Of a DNA stretch of 64,000 nucleotides, positions 56,053-64,000 are shown one piece after another. This stretch comes from Limoniibacter endophyticus. Lineage in GTDB: Bacteria > Pseudomonadota > Alphaproteobacteria > Rhizobiales > Rhizobiaceae. The notes beneath the pieces are model-generated. The model was not told the DNA's origin, searched no databases, and saw nothing but the letters and a program-made list of their open reading frames with translations. Both the position numbers and the translations under genes were made by a program. Numbering within the stretch: position 1 is the stretch's first letter; each line of letters opens with the position of its first letter. The DNA is taken from NCBI RefSeq assembly GCF_014652835.1, contig NZ_BMZO01000009.1:167675-231674 (forward strand), read 5' to 3'.

Positions 56053-56415
56053 ATGGCGCAAGTGACCGTAACCATCGACGGCAAGGCCTATCGCATGGCA
56101 TGCGACGAAGGTCAGGAAGCGCACCTGATGGATCTCGGCAACCGTTTCGACCGCTATGTCACCCATCTGAAAGGCTCATTCGGGGAGATCGGCGACCAGC
56201 GCGTCACCGTGATGGCCGGCATCATGGTCCTCGACGAACTTTCCGAGCTGCAGAAGCGCGTCAAGGGCATGGAAAGCGAGATAGAGAGCTTGCGCAAGAC
56301 GCGAGACGATGCTCTGTCTCGCGTCGATCGCAGCGAGTCTGCCATGACCCATGCGCTCAGCAACATTGCCGAACGCATGGAGACCCTTGCCTCCCGTCTG
56401 ACCCAGAAGGCTTGA
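56053..56415 (+). CDS. zapA: Cell division protein ZapA
   Basis: The 120-residue protein begins with the ZapA globular head 'AQVTVTIDGKAYRMACDEGQ' then 'HLMDLGNRFDRYVTHLKGSF', followed by a coiled coil (QKRVKGMESEIESLRKTRDD). ZapA bundles FtsZ filaments at midcell. It is second in a pair with the DUF4164 gene. In many proteobacteria a 6S RNA gene follows zapA; the 343 bases downstream here are gene-free and were not recognised as 6S by eye. Confidence 0.94.
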   Translation: MAQVTVTIDGKAYRMACDEGQEAHLMDLGNRFDRYVTHLKGSFGEIGDQRVTVMAGIMVLDELSELQKRVKGMESEIESLRKTRDDALSRVDRSESAMTHALSNIAERMETLASRLTQKA

Positions 56416-56758
56416 GCACCATCATTGCACGTCGACTTTCGCGGAGATCGCGTCGAAACACTTTCTAATCCGCGATGGCATTTGCGCGTTTCGTCCGTCA
56501 GTTCCGTCTCGCCCCACCTTAATCAACATCGCCTCGTTGGTCTGATTTTTGAACGGTTTGGCTTCATCCGGGATGATCTCCGGCATCGAAGCTGTATTGT
56601 GTGTCTGGTGTCCGGCGATGAAACTTGGTCTTGTCAACGAGCGCCAAGGCGACCTAATCCGGCTCGTACGCCATCGTTTGGTCTCGCTGCGCTTGAGCAT
56701 CTTGACCTCGACAATCTCGGCGAGCGCCAATGCGGCAATAAAAAAGAACAGCGAGAAA
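56416..56758. other. Unassigned stretch between zapA and the ABC ATPase gene
   Basis: No convincing gene. Overlapping frames exist on both strands (for example a minus-strand frame reading IAALALAEIVEVKMLKRSE) but lack ribosome sites and homology. Given the zapA context it is a place to test for 6S RNA. Confidence 0.45.
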
Positions 56759-57568
56759 TCATGCGGCCGAGGAAAGCCATTTTTTTTCTCTATTCCTCTC
56801 GTCCTGAAAGCTGCGCTCGTAGCGGATATGGCAACTGCCATCGCTCTCGGCCTCAACATGAACCTGTACGTTGAAGACAGAGGCGATATTGCCCCTCGTC
56901 AGCACGTCGCGCGGGGCACCCGCACAAATGATCTTGCCATGGTTCATCATAATGATGCGATCGCAAAACATCGCCGCGTGATTTAGATCGTGAAGCGCGA
57001 CGATCACGGTTAGTCCCTGCGCCTTCACCAGTTCGAGCAGCGCCAGTTGATGGTGAATATCGAGGTGATTGGTTGGTTCGTCGAGCAACAGGATCGAAGG
57101 TTGTTGCGCCAGAGCGCGCGCAATATGCAGTCGCTGTCGTTCTCCTCCCGATAGCGTGTGCCAGAACCGATCCTGCATATGCGTCATTTCCACTGATTCA
57201 AGCGCCTGATCAACGATCTCCTCATCATCAGCAGACCAAGCCGAAAGTGGCCCGAGATGCGGCGTGCGGCCAAGTTCGACCGCTTGTCTTGCGCGAATAC
57301 GCTCCATCGTTTCCGCCTGCTGCTCGACAAAGGCAAGACGCTGTGCGACCGCACGCCGTCCCATGCGTCGAAGCTCCTTGCCATCGATCAGAACAATACC
57401 GTCTGCCGCTTTTCGAATGCCGGCCAGCAGCGCCATCAGACTGCTCTTGCCGGAGCCGTTTGGTCCAACTATGCCGAGAAATTCGCCCGGTTGTACCGCA
57501 AACGAAATATTCTGCAGGATCATGCGACCGCCAGCGAGCCATTTCAGTTCTTTTGCCTGCAAGCTCAT
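56759..57568 (-). CDS. btuD: Vitamin B12/iron-siderophore-type ABC transporter ATP-binding protein
   Basis: The 269-residue ATPase of the FecE/BtuD/HmuV group has Walker A 'IVGPNGSGKSSLMALLAGIR', signature 'HTLSGGERQRLHIARALAQQ' and Walker B 'SILLLDEPTNHLDIHHQLAL'. It overlaps the permease gene by four bases. A cobalamin riboswitch upstream of the operon makes corrinoid or cobalt uptake more likely than iron. The symbol is given by this context, not by detailed homology. Confidence 0.85.
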   Translation of the reverse strand: MSLQAKELKWLAGGRMILQNISFAVQPGEFLGIVGPNGSGKSSLMALLAGIRKAADGIVLIDGKELRRMGRRAVAQRLAFVEQQAETMERIRARQAVELGRTPHLGPLSAWSADDEEIVDQALESVEMTHMQDRFWHTLSGGERQRLHIARALAQQPSILLLDEPTNHLDIHHQLALLELVKAQGLTVIVALHDLNHAAMFCDRIIMMNHGKIICAGAPRDVLTRGNIASVFNVQVHVEAESDGSCHIRYERSFQDERNREKKWLSSAA

Positions 57569-58593
57569 CGTGTGCTTCCCCGTCTTCCCAAAAGAAGGGC
57601 AAAGGCAGGCGCCCCGATCAGCGCCGTAACCACACCAATAGGCAGGACCTGCCCCGGAATGGCGATCCGCGACAATATGTCGGCCAGAACCATGAAGACG
57701 GCGCCGATCAGCGCAGCTACCGGTAGGAGTCGGCTATGGCGCACGCCAACAATCATCCGCGCTGCATGGGGAATGACCAGCCCGACGAAGCCTATCGAGC
57801 CAACCAGACTGACCATAATCGCCGTCATCAAGGCGGCAGCTGTGATCAGAACCGCATAGATGCGTTTCACCGCGAGGCCGAGCGAGGCAGCCGCATCCGC
57901 CCCAAATGCGAATGCGTCCAGCGACCGTGCATGTGTAATGCAAACAACGAACCCCAACAAGGTAACCGGCAGGGCAAGCGTTACGTCTGTCCAACGCACG
58001 CCTGAAAGATTGCCCAGCAACCAGAACATGATGCCGCGTGCCTGCTCGGCAGTCGCCGATTTCGTTACCATGAAGGAAGTCAATGCGTTGAAGAGCTGTG
58101 ATCCGGCAATCCCCGCAAGAATGATGGCCGCCGTTCCACTACCTGCGCGCGCCGCCAACAGCGAGACGATGCCAAACGCGATGATCGCCCCAATAAAGGC
58201 GCCAAACGAAAAGGAGAGGATGCCGGCGCCCAGCCCCAGAATAGCCACCGCCACCGCGCCGCTCGAAGCTCCCGCTGAAATGCCCAGAAGATAAGGGTCG
58301 GCAAGCGCATTACGCAGCAGGCACTGCAGCACCACCCCGCTCAGCGCAAGTGACGCGCCGCAACAGGCCGCAATGATCGCCCGGCTCAGGCGGTAATTCC
58401 ACACGATCCCCTGGTCTATGGGATCGAGCGCATAGCCGGCCTGCCACAGCTTGTTGGCAACGGTTTTGGCCACAACGTCGAACGGAATAGAGGTCTCGCC
58501 GATGGCCGCGCCGCAGCCCAACGTCACCACGAGCACGAGCAGCGCCAAGCCGTAGATAGGTGTCCGCCGAGCAACGAGTGAGGTCGCGGTCAA
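57565..58593 (-). CDS. btuC: FecCD/BtuC-family ABC transporter permease
   Basis: The 342-residue permease has about nine to ten membrane helices with family landmarks 'SRAIIAACCGASLALSGVVL', 'NALADPYLLGISAGASSGAV' and 'GSIGFVGLVIPHAARMIVGV'. It overlaps both neighbours by four bases, so the three proteins are translationally coupled. The B12 riboswitch upstream supports a corrinoid importer working with an outer-membrane TonB receptor, which is not in this window. Confidence 0.88.
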   Translation of the reverse strand: MTATSLVARRTPIYGLALLVLVVTLGCGAAIGETSIPFDVVAKTVANKLWQAGYALDPIDQGIVWNYRLSRAIIAACCGASLALSGVVLQCLLRNALADPYLLGISAGASSGAVAVAILGLGAGILSFSFGAFIGAIIAFGIVSLLAARAGSGTAAIILAGIAGSQLFNALTSFMVTKSATAEQARGIMFWLLGNLSGVRWTDVTLALPVTLLGFVVCITHARSLDAFAFGADAAASLGLAVKRIYAVLITAAALMTAIMVSLVGSIGFVGLVIPHAARMIVGVRHSRLLPVAALIGAVFMVLADILSRIAIPGQVLPIGVVTALIGAPAFALLLGRRGSTR

Positions 58594-59624
58594 TGGCTAA
58601 GGCCTAACTTCGTGAGTGCTTCGGCTAATATCTCGATGCCTTCGATCGTGCGAATCGTCGGATTCATCGCCTGGGCATCCATCTCGATCACGTAATTCTT
58701 TCTCGTGGCCGTCATCAGGCTCGCTACTGGATCAGTCGCGAGAAATTCCCGCTTTACCGTGACATCGTCAGCCGGAAACCGACGTCGGCCCATCTTGCCC
58801 ACGACGATGACTGTCGGATCGGCCTTGGCAATGGTTTCCCACCCGACGGTCGGCCATTCCTCATTGCTGTCGATAATATTTCTGATGCCAAACGCCGACA
58901 TAATATAGGCGGGAGCGCCATACTTGCCAGCGACATACGGATCGATATCCAGCTCCGCACTCGAAAACCAGAAGACGGCGGATACATCGCTTTCTGGCCG
59001 AATTGCTTTCTCCCTCGCCGCCGCCTCGCGAATCCTCAACTCTTGCACAAGCGTCTCGCCACGCTCCCGCACGTCAAAAATTTCTGCCAGTTCCTGAATT
59101 TCCTGGTAGATAAGCGTCATGTCGAAAGCCGCCATACGCACGCCATCGCCACCACCTTCGTTATCCTTGCCCTTGCAATCAGCAGGCGCGTTATAAACGT
59201 TTATCCCCAGCTCCGCGAACTGATCGGGTGTCGCTACAACGCCTTCGGGGCCGACGTTCCATTGGAACTGGGCGGCAACAAGATCGGGCTTCTTTTCCAC
59301 CACGCTTTCAAAACTCGGCGAATTGTCGGCCAGCCGCGGGATCCCGTCATTTACCTCCTTGTATTGCGATAGCACCGGCCCCACCCAGACAGCGGTTCCG
59401 ACAACCTTGCCAGCCAGACCAAGCAGGTAAAGAATCTCGGCAGTGCTCTGGCCCACTGCAACGACCCGCTCCGGCGCCTTTTCGAACGCAACTTGACGAC
59501 CACAATTCTCAACGGTCAGCGGATATACGGTATTTCCTCCCGCAAGCGCAGCAGGGGCAGCATAAAGCGTCGCAACTATGGATATGGCAAACGCAGTTGC
59601 CGACCCGCAGCGGGAAAAAAACAT
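58590..59624 (-). CDS. btuF: Periplasmic cobalamin/siderophore-type binding protein (BtuF-like)
   Basis: ATG 59624 with AGGAGACG upstream gives 344 residues. The signal peptide is FFSRCGSATAFAISIVATLY ending in ALAGG. The mature protein is a class III binding protein: 'TVENCGRQVAFEKAPERVVA', 'QSTAEILYLLGLAGKVVGTA', and 'AYIMSAFGIRNIIDSNEEWP'. The longer frame into the riboswitch is rejected. It heads the three-gene importer controlled by the cobalamin riboswitch, so a corrinoid ligand is most likely. Confidence 0.88.
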   Translation of the reverse strand: MFFSRCGSATAFAISIVATLYAAPAALAGGNTVYPLTVENCGRQVAFEKAPERVVAVGQSTAEILYLLGLAGKVVGTAVWVGPVLSQYKEVNDGIPRLADNSPSFESVVEKKPDLVAAQFQWNVGPEGVVATPDQFAELGINVYNAPADCKGKDNEGGGDGVRMAAFDMTLIYQEIQELAEIFDVRERGETLVQELRIREAAAREKAIRPESDVSAVFWFSSAELDIDPYVAGKYGAPAYIMSAFGIRNIIDSNEEWPTVGWETIAKADPTVIVVGKMGRRRFPADDVTVKREFLATDPVASLMTATRKNYVIEMDAQAMNPTIRTIEGIEILAEALTKLGLSH

Positions 59625-59790
59625 GAGCGTCTCCTGAGAAAATCGGAACGGTGAGGCGCAAAAAGTAATGCGCGCGCAGCTTAATGCGCGGTTTGGATCC
59701 GATATGGCAAACAGGATGGCAGCGGCGAAAAGCCTGCAGGATAATATATCATTTTTATATCCTTCCGGGCATCCCCGCCCGCGATTTAGA

Positions 59791-59980
59791 GGACCAACAT
59801 CTGACGGCAGGTCTCCTGGCTCGCGGATTTCATGGTCTCGGCCGACCTTCCCACACATCGTGCAGTGGCTGATGCAAAGGCGCACCAATAGTCGAGACAT
59901 CCGCTCACAGTTGCGGGGGCAGCTGCGGAGTAGACATTTGTTCGTCGCACCGCATTCCCTATTATCCTGGCAGCGAAAAC
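59791..59980 (-). promoter_or_regulatory. Cobalamin (B12) riboswitch
   Basis: On the minus strand, in order: GGGAATGCGGTGCGA, then CCGCAGCTGCCCCCGCAACT with GTGAGCGGATG, then GCCACTG, GGGAAGG, and finally the B12 box GAGCCAGGAGACCTGCC followed by GTCAG. This is the diagnostic arrangement of the adenosylcobalamin aptamer. It ends about 165 bases before the btuF start codon, leaving room for the expression platform. It should repress the importer when B12 is plentiful. Confidence 0.95.
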
Positions 59981-60405
59981 TGCAAAGAACCGTCGCGCCG
60001 AGTTAATGGAGAAGTTCCGACCGGGTCAAGGATTAATTCCAAACACGCTTCGCTCACCCGGGCCGGCTTCCGTTTGAGTGGAACGACTGATGTCGAGATC
60101 ATGTCGAAACAAGCCGGCGCGGCAATTCCCTCAAGTCTTTGACCGCAGCTGCCTCCTTGGACCACCATTCCAACCTGTCGCGATGATGATTCTCGGTCCC
60201 CGCAAAGCCGGGGCCCCTGCTCTCTTCCATATTTTTCCAGAACAGCGCGGCCTCTCTCTCACACACCGAAACCGCCATGGAACCCTCTTCGATGCTATGG
60301 CCGAGTTCCATTCTTCATCAACGTGAAACCCTTTGATCTCTCATAGAACAAGTGCTGCCGCGGGACTCGCCCGACGGCGACCGTCAGGAGCTTGCGTCAT
60401 CGGCT
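59981..60405. other. Gene-free stretch upstream of the riboswitch
   Basis: About 425 bases. Short frames on both strands lack ribosome sites and recognisable families. It presumably holds the btu promoter near its left end. Confidence 0.45.
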
Positions 60406-60434
60406 CCATGATATATCTCAAAGATATATCATGG
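60406..60434. promoter_or_regulatory. Perfect AT-rich inverted repeat, 13-bp arms
   Basis: CCATGATATATCT and AGATATATCATGG are exact reverse complements around CAA. Too short a loop and no T-run for a terminator, so an operator or replication/recombination site is more likely. It touches the left edge of the decayed IS3 element, so it could also be a relic of flanking host control DNA. Confidence 0.6.
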
Positions 60435-60435
60435 G

Positions 60436-61243
60436 GCGCCGTTGTCGTGCATCAGCGGTGAGCGCAAAAAACGCCATCGTTGTTGGCGATATTGCGCAGT
60501 CTTGCCCGCAGCTCGACCAGCATCATCGTTCGCGGGTAAAACGAGGGCCAGGATCCAGGTATCCGGGATAGCTGCTGGCCATTCGCGCGTGACGTCGTCG
60601 ACAATGTTGCGCACGCGGAAGCGTCTGCCGCAGGCTAATTGACCGTGGACGAAGCCAATGACCGACGACCAGTGGGCATTGCATCTGCTTCGACGAGGAT
60701 TGGCGCCCGCGTGCCGCGACAGTACGCCGCTGGTTTTGCGCGTGCGTACGAAAGACCTCCTCAGATGAGACGATAAAAATACGATTGACACCGGAAGGCT
60801 CTCCCTCTTGCCTGAGAAGGATAAACAGCCGACGGATAGCCTAAACGCTGCCTTTCATTTGCAAGGCGGCGCAATTTCGTTTGCAGCTCGACCTTCGGCG
60901 GTCGCAAAGACCCGTAGCGGATCATCTTAGGGTCGGGGGATATGATCTGGCAGGCCGCCCGACTGACAGGTTCATCGCGGTCTTCAGATGCGTGACGACT
61001 TCACGCTTTGCAGCAGGCGCTACTATTTTTGGAGAAGCTCACGCAGCGCGGCAACGTCCAACATCCCATTCTCATCTTCAAGCGCCTTCAGTCCCTTGGC
61101 CGAACTACCGTCGCTCCGATGACAGCTCCCGCAAACGTTCTCGCAGAGCAGCATCGTCCGGACGGTTGAACATGTATCGGACGCGGGGCAATGCTAACCA
61201 GGACGCAGGCCGGCCACTGCGAGTAATTCTTCTTTTCGACAGC
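60436..61243 (-). mobile_element. Decayed IS3-family element (IS51/IS407-like transposase remnants)
   Basis: Minus-strand translations in several frames recover transposase OrfB pieces: RPDDAALRERLRELSSERR near 61,150, LANERQRLGY near 60,850, NPRRSRCNAHW, and 'GRRFRVRNIVDDVTREWPAA' near 60,600, the last covering the first catalytic Asp region of an IS3 OrfB. An OrfA-like tail, 'LKALEDENGMLDVAALRELL', is embedded near 61,070, so two related elements may be merged. Many stops and indels; non-functional. The rest of this element lies beyond the IS630 insertion at 62291. Confidence 0.7.
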
Positions 61244-62290
61244 CTAAAGCGTGTCGCGTCTAACCGGATTCGGGATTCCCGTTTTGTGTGATCTGTGATT
61301 CACCTTGCCCATGGAAGGAGAAGCGCCATGAGCAAGCCGCATCCGATCGAGTTGCGTGAGCGTGTCGTTGCGTTTGTGAATGAAGGCAACACCCACCGGG
61401 AAGCGGCGCGGCATTTCCGCGTTTCGCCTCGGTTCGTCAACAACATGATGATCCTGCACCGGTCATCCGGATCTCTTAGCCCCGCCCGGCAAGTCATCCG
61501 CCTGGCAGCAAGCTCTCGGCCCATGGTGAATGGATCCGCGAGCGCGTGGCTCTCCACGGCGAAGTGACCCTGGACGACCTATGTGTCGAACTCGCAGAGC
61601 GCGGTATAGAAGTCCATCGCGCGACAGTTGGCCGGTTTCTGCACCGGCTTGGGCTGAGCAATAAAAAAGCCTCAAAGCAAGCGAGCAGCGCAGACCGGAG
61701 ATCGCCAAGGCGCGTGATCTATGGATCAATCGCCGGAAGCCGTTCTTCAACAAGGCCTTGTCGCGGCTGATCTTTATCGATGAGACTTCGACGAATACCC
61801 GCCTGACAAAGCGCACCGGATGGTCTGCCAAAGGCAGCCGTTTTGCCGCCTATGCCCCGTTCGGTCACTGGAAAACCCAGACCTTCATTGCGGGTCTGCG
61901 ATCCTATGGCCTGACCGCACCATGGATCATCAATGCACCTATGAACAGCCGCATCTTCGAAACATGGATCGAAACGCAACTTGCGCCGACACTGTCGCCC
62001 GGTGACGTCGTCATTCTCGACAATGTCGGCTTCCACAAAAGCGAACGAGCCGAACAACTCGTCAAGCAAAGGGAGCGTGGCTTCTCTTCCTGCCACCCTA
62101 TTCGCCGGATTTGAACCCCATCGAGATGGCCTTCTCAAAACTCAAGGCGTTGCTGCGAAAACGAGCCGCACGCAGCTTCGATGCGATAAACCAAGCCTCG
62201 GCGATATCATCAACCTCTTCTCAGTCGCTGAATGCCGAAATTTCTTCAAAGCCGCAGGATATGAGGCGCAATAGATGCGACACGCTTTAG
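61244..62290. mobile_element. IS630-family insertion sequence with intact ends
   Basis: Terminal inverted repeats CTAAAGCGTGTCGCGTC (left) and GATGCGACACGCTTTAG (right) match at 16 of 17 positions. A TA lies just inside each outer base (61245-61246 and 62288-62289), as expected for the TA target duplication of IS630/Tc1-mariner elements. It splits the decayed IS3 element: OrfA-type sequence lies to the right and OrfB-type to the left. Confidence 0.85.
61328..62274 (+). pseudogene. IS630-family transposase, frameshifted
   Basis: ATG 61328 begins 'MSKPHPIELRERVVAFVNEG' with a helix-turn-helix 'REAARHFRVSPRFVNN'. Reading then requires frame changes near 61,480, 61,665 and 62,070. The DDE catalytic residues survive in separate frames: 'RLIFIDETSTNTRLTKRTGW', '[20 protein letters not shown]' and [11 protein letters not shown]. 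One programmed frameshift is known for some IS630 relatives, but three changes indicate inactivation unless another copy supplies the enzyme. Confidence 0.85.
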
Positions 62291-62464
62291 CTCACGGCAT
62301 TTCTCCTCGAGCCGGGCGTCAAAAGTATTTAGTCAGCATCTCACGGAGCGTCGACACACCCATCATCGACTCCGCCAGAAGCTTCTTCAGGCGGCGCATT
62401 CTCCTCCTCCATTGCCTTCAGCCGCTTGACCTCCGACACCTCCATGTGGCCTGCTGCCGGTTTT
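62291..62464 (-). pseudogene. IS3-family orfA C-terminal fragment
   Basis: Minus-strand sequence reads MEVSEVKRLKAMEEEN and, after a frame change, RLKKLLAESMMGVSTLREML, the leucine-zipper end of an IS3-family OrfA. It continues beyond the IS630 insertion into the OrfB remnants at 60436-61243 and is cut on its other side by the IS3-group element at 62465. Confidence 0.7.
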
Positions 62465-62475
62465 TAGACACCGAG

Positions 62476-63336
62476 TTAGGCTAGTCCTACTTTGATTTCA
62501 AATTCCATCGGGCTGAGATAGCTCAGTGTCGAATGCCGACGCTTCGGGTTGTAGAAGCGTTCAATGTAGTCGAATACGTCCGCCTTTGCATGGTCTCTGG
62601 TTCTGTAGACCTTGCATGCTGTCCTTTCCGTTTTGAGTGATGAGAAGAAGCTTTCCATTGCGGCATTGTCCCAGACATTGCCGGAGCGACTCATCGAGCA
62701 GGTGATGCCGTGATCGGCCATGAGGCGCTGGAACTGCTCGCTGGTGTATTGGCTACCCTGGTCCGAATGATGCAACAGCGCATCCGGCTTGCCTCTGCGC
62801 CAGATGGCCATGATCAGCGCGTCGGTCACGAGTTGGGAGGTCATGCTGTTGTTCATCGACCAGCCAACGACACGACGAGAGAACAGGTCGATGACGGCAG
62901 CCACATAGAGCCAGCCCTCAGCCGTCCATAGGTAGGTAAAATCGGCCACCCACTTTTGGTTCGGCCGATCCGCTTCGAACTGCCGGTCCAGCACGTTCGG
63001 CATGATGACCGGGCGCTCACTGTCATCATTCGGCAGCCCGCGTCGCCTCGGCCTGGCCCTCAGAGCATTTTCGCGCATCAAGCGTTCGATGCGATGCAGG
63101 CCGCAGAAGAAGCCTTCGGCGAGAAGGTCGTGCCAGACACGCCGGGCACCATAGGTACGGTCACTGTCTTGGAAGCTGTCCTTGATCTTGTCGAGCAGAA
63201 CCTCATCTTGCCTGGCATGTCGGCTCGGAGAACGGTTGAGCCAGGCATAGAAGCCAGAACGAGAGACCCCCAGCGCTTAGCAGAGCCATGCCACCGGCCA
63301 GATCGAACGGTGCTTTGCAACGAACGCGAACTTCAT
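62476..63336 (-). pseudogene. IS3-group transposase OrfB with internal stop
   Basis: ATG 63336 gives MKFAFVAKHRSIWPVAWLC, then a TAA stop at 63277-63279, then the frame continues intact: 'ALGVSRSGFYAWLNRSPSRH' through 'NQKWVADFTYLWTAEGWLYV', 'ALLHHSDQGSQYTSEQFQRL' and 'NVWDNAAMESFFSSLKTERT', which carry the D, D, E catalytic triad of the rve domain. A single base change would restore the protein. OrfB is normally made as an OrfA-OrfB fusion by frameshifting, so this stop probably kills transposition. Confidence 0.88.
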
Positions 63337-63620
63337 ATCACGTCCTTCGCAAAGTAGGCGGCGGCCTTTTTAAAATATCACGCTCCGCCTTCAGCTTTGC
63401 AACTTCTTGCGCAGCCTCTCGATCTCAAGCTGCTCCGGCTTCATCTGTCCGTGGCCGGGAAAAGCCTGCACAGGGTCGGAGCCATATTCCCTGACCCATT
63501 TACCAGGACGTTCTCGTGAACATCCAAATCGCGGGCTGCCTGCGCAACACTGACGCCCCGCTCTCGCACCAACTTCACCGCCTCAAGCTTGTACTCGCGG
63601 CTGAACTTCCTTCGTTGCAT
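63333..63620 (-). pseudogene. IS3-group transposase OrfA, three single-base deletions
   Basis: It begins 'MQRRKFSREYKLEAVKLVRE' with the helix-turn-helix 'GVSVAQAARDLDVHEN', then loses one base near 63,520, one near 63,400 and one near 63,370. Repairing them restores a normal OrfA ending in KKAAAYFAKDVI, whose stop overlaps the OrfB start (ATGA). The three deletions sum to a multiple of three, so the end is back in the starting frame. Confidence 0.8.
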
Positions 63621-63793
63621 TCATGCGCTCCAGTTTCATTGGAAACACCTTAACTCGGTGTCCATGAAACCCGCAGCAGGCCGGTCTTTCGAGCTCGGGA
63701 AGAGCTTGGCCGGGCATTAGCCCTTTGTCCGCATTTCCACTGGTAATGACGGGGTGCCGATTTGGCGATAGGAGCGCACGGCTTCCCCACGAC

Positions 63794-63826
63794 AAAAGCC
63801 CCGGCGCTGTTGCGTCCGGGGCTTTT
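63794..63826. terminator. Bidirectional Rho-independent terminator
   Basis: AAAAGCCCCGG and CCGGGGCTTTT form an 11-base perfect stem with an 11-base loop. On the minus strand it lies 24 bases after the initiator tRNA and is its probable terminator. Confidence 0.9.
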
Positions 63827-63849
63827 ATTTGTATTCATCAGGGTGTTTT

Positions 63850-63926
<77 letters not shown>

Positions 63927-64000
63927 TTATATTCTGTTTTTTTTGCAGCTTGCTGGTTTTACTGACCGGCCTTGCCTGGCCTTGAGACCGTTTTTTGCTT

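Larger units (their letters stand above)
62465..63664. mobile_element. IS3-family (IS3 group) insertion sequence, about 1.2 kb
   Basis: The ends carry inverted repeats TAGACACCGAGTTAGG (left) and the complement of TTAACTCGGTGTCCA (right); IS3 elements normally end TG...CA, and the left end has one base changed. Inside are orfA and orfB on the minus strand overlapping ATGA. The inverted similarity continues for another 17-18 bases outside both ends. No clean target duplication is visible. Confidence 0.82.

Noticed and set aside
60078..60326. Overlapping short frames on both strands upstream of the B12 riboswitch
   Set aside because: No ribosome sites, no recognisable family, low-complexity composition.
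62291..62464. Possible host gene interrupted by IS elements
   Set aside because: The sequence matches an IS3 orfA leucine-zipper end, not a host gene.

Overview
The window looks like chromosomal DNA of a Brucellaceae member (Brucella/Ochrobactrum-like, Hyphomicrobiales). The evidence is an alphaproteobacterial core gene set: GapR, DUF1244, DUF1036, DUF1192, the DUF1013 regulator TrcR, PhaR, a Suv3-like helicase followed by S4/FdxA/CarD, DUF4164-ZapA, class I aldolase and an alphaproteobacterial initiator tRNA. This placement is by recognition of families and gene order, not by a database search.

Region 1-16 kb is accessory catabolism. It opens with a truncated IclR regulator, an orphan small gene, and a LysR gene divergent from an FMN/FAD 'old yellow enzyme plus Rossmann' oxidoreductase followed by a Tat-exported family 5 solute-binding protein with no permeases beside it. 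Next is a long minus-strand cluster read from 15.9 down to 6.1 kb: GntR/FCD regulator, DapA-like remnant, ABC importer (binding protein, ATPase, two permeases), internally deleted mandelate-racemase-family gene, SMP-30 lactonase, aldose 1-epimerase, IlvD/Edd sugar-acid dehydratase and RraA-like aldolase. Together these would import and dehydrate a sugar or sugar acid, but two enzymatic steps are visibly decayed.

Region 16-40 kb is housekeeping: gapR, DUF1244, DUF1036, pyruvate kinase, rpmJ, purE-purK, two DUF465 genes, an MFS carrier, DUF1192 (a short gene), a quinone oxidoreductase, trcR, prpE, a K+/H+ antiporter, pgk and class I fba, 3-hydroxybutyrate dehydrogenase, rpsU, ispG, a lytic transglycosylase, a farnesyl diphosphate synthase, mtgA, rpmF and phaR.

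Region 40-59 kb holds phbA (no phbB beside it, but an AT-rich gene-poor stretch with 11-bp repeats), the helicase-S4-fdxA-carD block, an M48 lipoprotein protease, thiP-thiQ (no thiB and no recognisable THI box), an MFS carrier, gap, tkt, DUF4164-zapA and a vitamin-B12-type ABC importer preceded by a clear cobalamin riboswitch.

Region 60-64 kb is an insertion-sequence graveyard ending at tRNA-fMet: a badly decayed IS3-family element, split by a frameshifted IS630-family element with intact ends, next to an IS3-group element whose transposase has a stop codon and whose orfA has three single-base deletions. I found no CRISPR array, prophage, toxin-antitoxin or defence locus. The best candidates for a second look are the decaying sugar-acid cluster, the FMN oxidoreductase with a replaced cluster cysteine, the repeats after phbA, two strong unassigned palindromes (45,946 and 60,406) and the thiB-less thiPQ pair.
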